NCBI GenBank assembly: GCA_013166775.1
Contig: JABLTJ010000030.1
Coordinates: 1-42,208, forward strand
Direction: 5' to 3'
Length of the DNA: 42,208 bases
Origin: Promethearchaeati archaeon
GTDB taxonomy: Archaea > Asgardarchaeota > Heimdallarchaeia > Heimdallarchaeales > Heimdallarchaeaceae
Position 1 is the first letter of the stretch, and every line of letters starts with the position of its first letter. Under the pieces are notes generated by a model. That model was not told the origin of the DNA and did no database searches. It worked only from the letters and a program-made list of their open reading frames with translations. Below are positions 17,561 through 24,744 of the stretch, piece after piece. The translations under genes were made by a program, and so were the position numbers.

Positions 17561-18175
17561 CTATAATTTCTTTTTAGCTATATATTCTATCATTCCTAAA
17601 TTATCTACCCATCCTTCATTTTTTAGCAAAATCCATTTTCTTATAGAGATGAAATCAAAATTTTCAAAATACATATCCGCTTCCCTATCTTCATAATACG
17701 AATGAAGGACGTCTTCACCAAATTCCTTTTGTAAGAACTCTCCTTTCTCCATTTCTTTTCCTTCCCCATACCCTACACAGTCATATGAAGGAAAATTAGT
17801 GAAGATTAAACCCCCAAGTATCAACACTCTTTCCATCTCTTGAATAGCTTTACCTACTTCTTTTTTACTCATATGAAAAATCGTGTGATGACTAAAAACA
17901 AAACTAAAGGATTCATCTTCATAAGGTAGCTCTTTCATATCTCCTTTGATAATATTAAAATCCATATTATTCTTCAGAGCAAATGCTTCTGCTCTTTCTA
18001 TTTGACTGTCTAAGATCTCTATACCATGAGTTTCATAACCTTCTACAAAGAAAATTGCCAGGGGAGGAGAACCACCACCTGCTCCACAATCAAGAATTTT
18101 TTTGGGTAAATTGCTTTTATTGCATTCGTTTAGAAAATCAAAAACGGGTGTATCTCTTCTGTGTAAACTCAACAT
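17561..18175 (-). CDS. Class I SAM-dependent methyltransferase (UbiE/Methyltransf_11 type)
   Basis: The 204-residue protein has motif I LDCGAGGGSPPLA (binds SAM), motif II with an acidic end (THGIEILDSQ), motif III IIKGDMKELPYEDESFSFVF and the helix ERVLILGGLIFTN (post III). This is the ubiquinone/menaquinone-type fold that methylates small molecules. The substrate cannot be read. I start it at the ATG 18175; a TTG six codons upstream is also open. The C-terminal part (about 140-204) carries a substrate lid rich in acidic and aromatic residues. It lies 61 bases downstream of the SDR epimerase on the same strand and may be cotranscribed with it. Confidence 0.88.
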   Translation of the reverse strand: MLSLHRRDTPVFDFLNECNKSNLPKKILDCGAGGGSPPLAIFFVEGYETHGIEILDSQIERAEAFALKNNMDFNIIKGDMKELPYEDESFSFVFSHHTIFHMSKKEVGKAIQEMERVLILGGLIFTNFPSYDCVGYGEGKEMEKGEFLQKEFGEDVLHSYYEDREADMYFENFDFISIRKWILLKNEGWVDNLGMIEYIAKKKL

Positions 18176-18236
18176 AATAACACAAGAACTCAATTGACAC
18201 TTATGATTTTTTCTATGAAATTAAAGACTACTCTAA

Positions 18237-19226
18237 CTAGTTTTCTTTCTTATAACATTTGTATGATTCTCGTAAAACTTCCTCAAAAGATATCTGAGTT
18301 GAGACCCCTAATTTCTTTTCAATCTTCTCTGTATTCACAAGTCTTGATTTTCCCATTTGTTTAACTCTGTATCTATTCAATAATGGTCTTTTCTTGACGA
18401 GTTTCCACTGCAACTCGCCTATCAACCCCACAATCATAGCGATTTTATAATTTAGATTGTAAGAATCAAATTCTGTATTACTTATTTTAGCTGCAGTTTC
18501 AAATAATTCCTTATTTGTTACTTGAAAACTAGTATGATTAAATGCTTCCCCTTTTGCTTCATCTAATTCTTCCATTTTCATCAAAGATTCAATTATATCA
18601 AAGACATAGCTATAAGCATAAACAACATTGTCTCCATTTATTAAAGGAATTTTCTTTCCACTCTCAACTAATTTGAATATATTGGGGATCCAATGTGGAT
18701 CTCCAGGGCCAAAAATTCCAGGAGGTCTTAAAACTGAAGCTTTAAAGCCAAATTCTTCAGCAAACTTGAAAACTTCTTTTTCACCTAGGTATTTACTTTC
18801 TCTGTATCCTGGAATTAAATCAACTTCATAATCCTCATCTATAGGATAATCAGGTAAGTTAAAACCAAAAATACCCAAAGTGCTCATATAAATGAAAGTG
18901 TTTGAGCCAGCATCAACAAACTCCTCCAGTAAATTTTTTGTTCCCAGATGATTTATTTTGTAAAAATTCGATAAAGGTGCTAGATCGTCGACAATCGCAG
19001 CAAGATGAAAGACAGATTCAATCCCATCAAAACATCCCTTAAGACTAGCTTTTGAACTTACATCGCCAAAAATGAAATTTATTTCATATTTTTCATACTC
19101 CTTACACATTTCCCTTTCATGAGGAAGAATTAGTGCAGATAAGTCTTTATTTGGATATTTACTTCTTAGCTCTCTGACAAGATGAGAACCAAGAAAACCA
19201 GTTAAACCAGTAATCAGAATGGACAT
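18237..19226 (-). CDS. NAD(P)-dependent epimerase/dehydratase (extended SDR)
   Basis: This 329-residue Rossmann enzyme has the dinucleotide loop TGLTGFLGSHL near its N-terminus, an NAD-binding acidic strand (FIFGDVSS), VFHLAAIVDD, and the catalytic YRESK (Tyr-x-x-x-Lys) preceded by IYMSTLGIFG (Ser/Thr). RPPGIFGPGD is the substrate loop. The family acts on nucleotide sugars, sterol-like compounds or flavonoid-like carbonyls. The 3-beta-HSD-like pattern of the C-terminal half (NGDNVVYAYSYVFDI) leaves the substrate open. I start it at the ATG 19226, because the TATA-like GTATTTTTAAC on the minus strand lies only about 8 bases from the GTG at 19250 but about 32 from this ATG. Confidence 0.9.
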   Translation of the reverse strand: MSILITGLTGFLGSHLVRELRSKYPNKDLSALILPHEREMCKEYEKYEINFIFGDVSSKASLKGCFDGIESVFHLAAIVDDLAPLSNFYKINHLGTKNLLEEFVDAGSNTFIYMSTLGIFGFNLPDYPIDEDYEVDLIPGYRESKYLGEKEVFKFAEEFGFKASVLRPPGIFGPGDPHWIPNIFKLVESGKKIPLINGDNVVYAYSYVFDIIESLMKMEELDEAKGEAFNHTSFQVTNKELFETAAKISNTEFDSYNLNYKIAMIVGLIGELQWKLVKKRPLLNRYRVKQMGKSRLVNTEKIEKKLGVSTQISFEEVLRESYKCYKKEN

Positions 19227-19309
19227 ATCGAGTATTGATAAAGTCTTCACAAGTTAAAAATACTTCTATAATTTTGAAAATAAAGTAGAAATTTTCCACT
19301 TTTTAAAGA

Positions 19310-19363
19310 CTAAGAAAAATTTAAACCTATAATTTTTCCATCTTCTATGGAGTTTATATTATT
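19310..19363 (-). pseudogene. Orphan 3' tip of a formate-tetrahydrofolate ligase gene
   Basis: On the minus strand this reads NINSIEDGKIIGLNFS and then TAG. That aligns with the end of the complete ligase gene upstream (MDFTDDGEIIGLN, stop) and with the usual family ending. At DNA level 24 bases (19323-19346) match 20225-20248 with two mismatches. It sits 0.9 kb beyond the present ligase stop, with the surface-protein gene between the two copies. It looks like what remains of an earlier 3' end of the same gene. Confidence 0.6.
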
Positions 19364-19426
19364 TACAAGTAGCAACTCTTTCTTTTATAATTTGAAAAAT
19401 TGTAAATAGATTCTTCTTCAGAATCA

Positions 19427-20137
19427 TTATAATGATTTTCTCCTTTTCTTTCGAAAAGCAAGGTACGAGGATACTAGTAACAGAACAATTAGATAAGTGT
19501 AAGAATATGATATTGTAAATGTTTGACGTTCATTATCTTCGTTATTGGTATCTGTATTGGGTTCTTCTTCAGGAAACGTAAAGGTTGTATTAGCACCATT
19601 ATGAGTTATTTGAATATCGGAACCATTAACTGCAATTTCAGAGGTAAAATGGTGGTAGTTATGTTGTTCTTCATACTCAGCTAAAAAAATCCAAACTGTG
19701 TAGTTACCATTAGGAAGAGCTTCCAAAGTATCATTTACAGAGAATGTAAAAGTTAGTATTCCTTCAGTAATTCCAGGATTAATGGTGTGATTTGTGAAAG
19801 CATCACCACAAAGACTTGGACCCCCCCTTACTTGACCAAAATATTGTTCATTTTCAAATGATAGATTTCCAGTCACAAAAACAAGACAAGTGGTTGAGGT
19901 ATATATATACAAAATTCTACCAGAGGGATTGATGATCTCAAAAGTGTATTCAAACTCAAAAAAAGTCCATTTAGGGTAGTTTTCTCTATAAATCAATTCT
20001 GGTGGAAGAACTATTTCTGTCATACGAGTATATATTGTATATTCAGAAACAGTTGCTTGAGGTAAAAACAAAGAGAAAGAAAGAGTAATTGAGAAGATAA
20101 TACAAATAGAAGGAAGATGTTTGAGCATTCCATTCAT
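19427..20137 (-). CDS. Secreted, C-terminally anchored surface protein
   Basis: This 236-residue protein has an N-terminal signal peptide (about 8-30, hydrophobic IIFSITLSFSLFLPQATVS) and one C-terminal TM (about 212-228, TYLIVLLLVSSYLAF) followed by KKRRK, so the bulk lies outside the cell. The ectodomain is beta-rich (FFEFEYTFEIINPSG, LTFTFSVND, GNYTVWIFLAEYE) and somewhat like BsuPI/Ig-type inhibitor or pilus-like domains. It has six N-x-S/T sequons (NLS, NHT, NDT, NYT, NGS, NTT), compatible with archaeal N-glycosylation, and two cysteines (C64-region and SLCGD). It lies between the ligase gene and the orphan ligase tip, so it may have arrived with foreign DNA. Confidence 0.75.
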   Translation of the reverse strand: MNGMLKHLPSICIIFSITLSFSLFLPQATVSEYTIYTRMTEIVLPPELIYRENYPKWTFFEFEYTFEIINPSGRILYIYTSTTCLVFVTGNLSFENEQYFGQVRGGPSLCGDAFTNHTINPGITEGILTFTFSVNDTLEALPNGNYTVWIFLAEYEEQHNYHHFTSEIAVNGSDIQITHNGANTTFTFPEEEPNTDTNNEDNERQTFTISYSYTYLIVLLLVSSYLAFRKKRRKSL

Positions 20138-20217
20138 CTAGAAAACTAAGTATGATTCACTATTAAATCTAATCATAAAAGAAATTATTTGAAAAAAAGT
20201 AGAAAGGGGGTTAAAAA

Positions 20218-21909
20218 TTAATTCAAACCTATAATTTCTCCATCATCTGTAAAGTCCATTCGTTCTGCAGCGGGGACAGGAGGTAAACCAGGTATAAGGA
20301 ACATACTGCCACAGACAGGAACGATGAAACGAGCACCAGTATATAAACGAACCTCGTCTACATTAAGTGTCCAATCAGTTGGAGCACCCATTGTACCAAC
20401 TTTATCAGTGATACTGAGCTGAGTTTTGGCCATACAGAGAGGCAAATCAGTGAAACCGAGTTTTTCTATATAAGCGATATCTTGTAAAGCTTGAGGAGAG
20501 TATTCAACTTCCTTTGCACCATAGACTTTTTTAGCGATTTTCTCAATTTTAACTTTGATGGGATCAGAGAATTCATAGGCAAATCGAACATCACCTGAAC
20601 CCTTTTCAATAGCTTTGAGAACAGCTTCAGCTAGTTCGAGACCACCTTCACCACCTTTCATGAAAACTTCACTAACAGCGGCTTCAGCTCCTAGCTCTTC
20701 ACATTTATTCTTAATCCAATCAATCTCTTCATCACTATCAAAGGGGAAACGATTGATAGCGACAACAGGAGGAATATTGAATATATTGAGCATATTATCA
20801 AGATGTTTTTCAACATTGGTAAAGCCCTTGGCCAGTTCCTCCATATGAACATTCTTAGCTTCGTCTAAGCTTTTGATACCACCGTGGAGCTTAAGAGCGC
20901 GAGCGGTAACGACTAAGACAACAGTAGAGGGGAGAGTATTGTACTGGCGTGCAACAATATCAACGAATTTCTCAAAACCTAAGTCAGCAGCAAAACCACC
21001 TTCAGTAAGAGTGTAATCAGCTAATTTGAGGGCTAACTTTGTTGCAATAATACTGCTATTTCCGTGTGCAACATTCGCAAAAGGCCCGGCATGTATGAAT
21101 CCTGGTACTCCTTCGAAATTCTGCACTAGGTTTGGTTTTATTGCATCTTTTAGTATTAGCACCATTGCTCCTACTGCTTTCAGATCTTTTGCATATACTG
21201 CTTTATCTTCATATGTGTATCCTACTAGTATATTTCCTAATCTTTCTCTTAGTTCGGCTACATCTGCTGACAATGCTAGTATCGCCATTATTTCTGAAGC
21301 TGCTGTAATTACGAAACCTGTGTTTCTTATATCCCCACCCATTCTTCTTCCACCAAGACCTATAATTATGTTTCTTAACGCCCTATCATTCACGTCCATT
21401 GTTCTTGGCCAAGTTACTTTTGTTGGATCTATTGTTAGTTTATTTCCTTTTGTTAAGTGGTTATCTATCATTGCAGCTAATAAGTTATGAGCAGATGTTA
21501 CTGCATGTAGATCTCCTGTAAAGTGCAGATCTATATCCCACATTGGAAAGACTTGTGATTGTCCTCCTCCTGTAGCTCCACCCTTTATTCCAAATGTTGG
21601 TCCCATACTTGGTTCTCTTATAGCAAACATTGCTTTCTTACCAATTTTTTGTAATGCTTGAGAAAGGCCTATTGTTGTAACAGTTTTACCTTCACCTGCT
21701 CTTGAAGCAGTCATTGCTGTAACAAAAATCAATTTTCCGTTTGGCTTATCTGATTTTAGTATTTTTAGCATTGTTTGGTAGTTTATTTTTGCTACATACT
21801 TTCCGAATTGCTCGAGGTCTTCTTCTTCCAGACCTACTTTTGCAGCAATCTCCCTAATATTTTTCATGTCTTTTTGTTTTTCTTGTGCAATTTCTATATC
21901 AGTTTTCAT
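20218..21909 (-). CDS. fhs: Formate-tetrahydrofolate ligase (mosaic gene)
   Basis: This enzyme makes 10-formyl-THF from formate, THF and ATP, a step of the THF branch of the Wood-Ljungdahl pathway and of C1 supply. The family P-loop is ASRAGEGKTVTT. Other landmarks are IREPSMGPTFGIKGGATGGG, DLHFTGDLHAVTSAHNLLAA, AGPFANVAHGNSSI, VTARALKLHGG and the C-terminal ARFIVPVCGSMFLIPGLPPV. I start it at ATG 21909 (563 residues; the family is usually about 555), with AGTGAT upstream as ribosome site. All 11 arginines before about 21,085 use AGA/AGG and all 7 after it use CGN. Third positions shift from A to T/C at the same place. Confidence 0.95.
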   Translation of the reverse strand: MKTDIEIAQEKQKDMKNIREIAAKVGLEEEDLEQFGKYVAKINYQTMLKILKSDKPNGKLIFVTAMTASRAGEGKTVTTIGLSQALQKIGKKAMFAIREPSMGPTFGIKGGATGGGQSQVFPMWDIDLHFTGDLHAVTSAHNLLAAMIDNHLTKGNKLTIDPTKVTWPRTMDVNDRALRNIIIGLGGRRMGGDIRNTGFVITAASEIMAILALSADVAELRERLGNILVGYTYEDKAVYAKDLKAVGAMVLILKDAIKPNLVQNFEGVPGFIHAGPFANVAHGNSSIIATKLALKLADYTLTEGGFAADLGFEKFVDIVARQYNTLPSTVVLVVTARALKLHGGIKSLDEAKNVHMEELAKGFTNVEKHLDNMLNIFNIPPVVAINRFPFDSDEEIDWIKNKCEELGAEAAVSEVFMKGGEGGLELAEAVLKAIEKGSGDVRFAYEFSDPIKVKIEKIAKKVYGAKEVEYSPQALQDIAYIEKLGFTDLPLCMAKTQLSITDKVGTMGAPTDWTLNVDEVRLYTGARFIVPVCGSMFLIPGLPPVPAAERMDFTDDGEIIGLN

Positions 21910-22093
21910 AGTAATCATCACTTAAACTTATTAATTGAACTCATTTTTAGGTATGGATTAAAAAGTATTTAGATAGACATAGAAAATGAATATTTTTTTC
22001 AAGTTTTTTGCAGTTTCACAATTTTTTTTCTGCCTATTATTGGACAAATAGATACGTTCTAAAATAACCGTGGGCAGTTAGTGGTAGAAGATA

Positions 22094-23023
22094 ATGAAAT
22101 GTGAACATCCTGACTGTGGCGCTGAAGCTGATATTCTCTTCTATTGTCGTTATTGTGGTGGATCTTTCTGTGTAAACCACCGTGATTCCAATATGCACAA
22201 ATGCTCTCCACAACAGAAAAGTGAGCAAACAACTGGCACTTCTCCTGAAGAAGCTGTTAAACAGTTTGTTTATAGAGCAGCTCAAGCAGCCCAACAAGCA
22301 CAAGCTCAACAACAACCTACACCTGTAACTTTCGCTAGTGAAGAAGAGCAAAAAAAGTATATCGAACAGCGATTAGTAAAATCTAGTGGCCTCTTCTCAT
22401 TAGGAAGTGAGTTAGTGGATATTATCTTTGGATTTGCTTTAATTGTTCTAGTTTTCGGTTTCTTTCAATACTTCTATAGAGAGGATAACAAATGGTGGGG
22501 TTTCCTTCTTTCAGCTGTTCTCGTAGGCACAGCATTTCTTCCACACGAACTAGCCCATAAAATTGTAGCAATGATGAGAGGACAGTTTGCACGATATATC
22601 CTCTGGGTTAGGGGAATGATGTTTACATTACTTACATTGATTATAGGAATAGGTTTGATAGTACCAGGTTTTGTTGCAATTGTGCCTATGAGTAAACAAA
22701 TGGACAAGAGAGATATAGGTTTAGTTTCACTGGCTGGACCAGCTACAAATGCTGTGATTGGATTAGTTAGCATAATCTTTGGTTTTCTAACACATTATGG
22801 AGTGATTCCTCTAGCTGGGCTAGCAGCATCACCGAATATCTTCATCTTAATCGCTCAATTTAATGCTCTAATTGCTCTCTTTAATTGTCTTCCAGTTTGG
22901 CAACTTGATGGAGCTAAAATTCTTAAATGGAACAAAATCATCTATTTCGTTCTCGTAGCAATAAACGTAGCTATTGCAATACCTACATTCATTCTTAATC
23001 CAGGATTTTTAAACGTCACTTAA
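22094..23023 (+). CDS. AN1-type zinc finger fused to a site-2 protease (M50-like)
   Basis: This 309-residue membrane protein begins with an AN1 finger at its cytosolic N-terminus: C3, C8, C18, C21, C26, H29, H35-region and C37 in the order typical of the family. A Q/A-rich linker (about 45-90) follows. The C-terminal part has about six TM segments with HELAH (151-155, zinc ligands and catalytic Glu) and LPVWQLDGAK (266-275), whose Asp272 supplies the third ligand, plus the family AGPATNAVIG at about 214. Site-2 proteases cut within membranes, while AN1 fingers often bind ubiquitin or misfolded proteins. The pairing points to membrane-protein quality control or signalling. Confidence 0.88.
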   Translation: MKCEHPDCGAEADILFYCRYCGGSFCVNHRDSNMHKCSPQQKSEQTTGTSPEEAVKQFVYRAAQAAQQAQAQQQPTPVTFASEEEQKKYIEQRLVKSSGLFSLGSELVDIIFGFALIVLVFGFFQYFYREDNKWWGFLLSAVLVGTAFLPHELAHKIVAMMRGQFARYILWVRGMMFTLLTLIIGIGLIVPGFVAIVPMSKQMDKRDIGLVSLAGPATNAVIGLVSIIFGFLTHYGVIPLAGLAASPNIFILIAQFNALIALFNCLPVWQLDGAKILKWNKIIYFVLVAINVAIAIPTFILNPGFLNVT

Positions 23024-23075
23024 TGTCAAATAAAGATACAAACAAAAAAGATAATTACCTTAAGAATAAATATTT

Positions 23076-23142
23076 ACTGAGGATGAACAAGGCATTACTG
23101 AGAGCTTTTGCTCTATGACGAGTCATAGTTAGTCTGAAACTT
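23076..23142 (+). ncRNA. Candidate double-guide C/D box sRNA for 23S rRNA helix 69-71
   Basis: All four boxes appear in order: C AGGATGA (23080-23086, 6/7 to RUGAUGA), D' CTGA (23098-23101), C' ATGACGA (23115-23121, 6/7) and D CTGA (23134-23137). Guide spacers are 11 and 12 nt, as in archaeal sRNAs. The D'-C' spacer (23102-23114) can fold as a small GAGC/GCTC hairpin. The D guide GTCATAGTTA complements 23S UAACUAUGAC. By the box+5 rule it would methylate the A equivalent to E. coli A1913, which I recall as methylated in yeast 25S (Am2256). The D' guide ACAAGGCATTA complements UAAUGCCUUGU, about 27 nt further on. rRNA matches are from memory of conserved sequence, since no rRNA is in the window. 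Confidence 0.75.
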
Positions 23143-23203
23143 TAAGATCAAATTACCTAATTTGAATCCTTTTTTTTCAAAATAGTTTCATTTGATAATA
23201 TAT

Positions 23204-24328
23204 TCATAGCTTTCTATATTCTTTACCATCTATCCAAAAAGCATTGTGACCCTTTTTTCTCAGTGTTTCTAAATTATTAAATCCTAGAATCGACATTACA
23301 GTTTTCATTTCAAAGATATACGAATTCAAATAAGATATTAGTTCTTCTTTCCCGCCCTTTGCAACTGCTCGTAGTGCAGGAAGAGCAAATGCCACATAAT
23401 TCCCACCAAATACAAGAGCTTTAATAGCGTCGAGACCACTCCAAATACCTCCAGAAACTATAGTTTTCTTTATATCAACTGGGGATTTCCTTGCAAGCCG
23501 AATAAAATTTCTAATAGAGGGATAACCAAAGTTCAAATAATTCCTAGCTTCTTTTAAAGATATTAAAGTTGGAACTCCAAGATTTAAAAAGGAATCAGAA
23601 AGATAATTAAGATTAGGATTTCGTGCAGTTTCTATTTTTTTCCAATTGGTACCTCCTGCTCCAGCAATGTCAAGAGCATAGAATTTTAATTTATGGAGTA
23701 AAAGCATATCATTATGAGAAAAACCAGAACCCACTCCTTTAACAATAAGAGGTGATTTTAATGACACTGATAGATTTTCAAGGGCATCAAAAATTGCTGA
23801 AAATTTTCTAGTTCCCTCTTTTTGAATCAATTCTTGCATTGGATTTATATGAACTGCTAATGCGTTAGCGTTTATCATCTCAATCGCTAGTTCTGCCTCT
23901 TTTAATCCATAACCTTCTAAGAATTGTGCTATTCCCAAATTAGCAATCAGTGGTATGTTTGGAGCTTTATCACGTACTTGAAAGGTTTTAGCAAGCTCAG
24001 GATTTTCAAATGCAGCTCTTTGCGAGCCAACACCCATTGCGATGTTTTTTTCTTGGCAGACTTCAGCAATTATTTTATTATATTTCTGACCTAGCTTAGA
24101 ACCTCCTGTCATCCCTGATATTATTATTGGATATGTTATTGTTTTTCCCAGAAAATCTGTAGATAAATCGATATCATCAAAGTTTTCAGTACGAATTACA
24201 GAGTTTATTTTCAACCTCACAATTTCAAAACCTGTTGTGATGGTATCATAAGTAACATCTTCTTCTATACATAGTCTAAGATGATCATCTTTACGTGGTG
24301 AGGTTTCAGATTTTTCTACAGAATTCAT
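23204..24328 (-). CDS. fni: Type 2 isopentenyl-diphosphate delta-isomerase
   Basis: This FMN- and NADPH-dependent TIM-barrel enzyme interconverts IPP and DMAPP for archaeal lipid side chains. Signatures are RKDDHLRL at the N-terminus, ISGMTGGS, GVGSQRAAFE, NLGIAQ, HINPMQELIQKEG (substrate/Mg site), VKGVGSGFS, DIAGAGGTNW and SGGIWSGLDAIKAL (FMN phosphate). The correct start is ATG 24328 (MNSVEKSETSPRKDD), giving 374 residues, near the family's 350-370. The open frame extends 43 codons further but crosses the promoter. A TATA box centred about 25 bases before this ATG implies a leaderless message. It diverges from the zinc-ribbon gene. Confidence 0.96.
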   Translation of the reverse strand: MNSVEKSETSPRKDDHLRLCIEEDVTYDTITTGFEIVRLKINSVIRTENFDDIDLSTDFLGKTITYPIIISGMTGGSKLGQKYNKIIAEVCQEKNIAMGVGSQRAAFENPELAKTFQVRDKAPNIPLIANLGIAQFLEGYGLKEAELAIEMINANALAVHINPMQELIQKEGTRKFSAIFDALENLSVSLKSPLIVKGVGSGFSHNDMLLLHKLKFYALDIAGAGGTNWKKIETARNPNLNYLSDSFLNLGVPTLISLKEARNYLNFGYPSIRNFIRLARKSPVDIKKTIVSGGIWSGLDAIKALVFGGNYVAFALPALRAVAKGGKEELISYLNSYIFEMKTVMSILGFNNLETLRKKGHNAFWIDGKEYRKL

Positions 24329-24345
24329 AAATATAGTTAATATCG

Positions 24346-24358
24346 GGTAAATAAAAAG
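24346..24358 (-). promoter_or_regulatory. TATA box for a leaderless isomerase message
   Basis: Read on the minus strand the element is ACTTTTTATTTAC, centred about 25 bases before the ATG at 24328. That is the spacing for transcription starting at the start codon itself. It decides the start of the isomerase gene. Confidence 0.6.
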
Positions 24359-24471
24359 TTTGTACATGTGAGATAGAGAGATAAATATTTGAGCAATTTT
24401 GTATCCAACAGAAAAGTTCAATAGAAAGAAAGAACATAAAGGAAAAAAATTAGGCATTTGAGTGAGTAAAA

Positions 24472-24732
24472 ATGGAATTCTGCCCAGAATGTGGAAAACT
24501 GCTTATTCCTAAGAAAAAGGGAAAATCTAGATTGTTGGTTTGCGCTAAATGTGGGTACGAAAGCAAATTGTCCGGAAATGACGCTTATGAGGTTTCTGAC
24601 GAAGTTCAACATAAGCCAAGTGAGATAACTGAAGTTGTTGTAGTTGAAGGAGAGGAAGGATTGACAGAAGCTGAACTTGAAGAAAGACGTGAGAGATTTA
24701 TAGAAGGTATAGATTTCTTTGAAACAGAATGA
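24472..24732 (+). CDS. RpoM/TFS-type N-terminal zinc-ribbon protein
   Basis: The 86-residue protein begins MEFCPECGKLLIPKKKGKSR, then LLVCAKCGYES: a Cys4 zinc ribbon (C4, C7, C24, C27) identical in pattern to the N-terminus of archaeal transcription factor S and RPB9. The usual C-terminal TFIIS-like ribbon with the catalytic DE pair is missing. Instead it ends in a long acidic helix (LTEAELEERRERFIEGIDFF). It therefore cannot stimulate RNA cleavage like TFS, but might dock on RNA polymerase, or be a different zinc-ribbon adaptor. GAGTGAG precedes the ATG. The ThiI-like gene starts 12 bases after its stop, so the two are probably cotranscribed. Confidence 0.75.
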   Translation: MEFCPECGKLLIPKKKGKSRLLVCAKCGYESKLSGNDAYEVSDEVQHKPSEITEVVVVEGEEGLTEAELEERRERFIEGIDFFETE

Positions 24733-24744
24733 TCTGAACGCAAA

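Noticed and set aside
21026..21490. 154-codon plus-strand reading inside the formate-tetrahydrofolate ligase gene
   Set aside because: Composition follows the ligase codons in reverse (mirror of A-ending codons), and no known domain is seen.
24329..24457. Longer isomerase reading with 43 extra N-terminal residues
   Set aside because: It crosses a well-placed TATA box and has no family match. RKDDHLRL lies 12 residues after the ATG at 24328, as expected for this enzyme.
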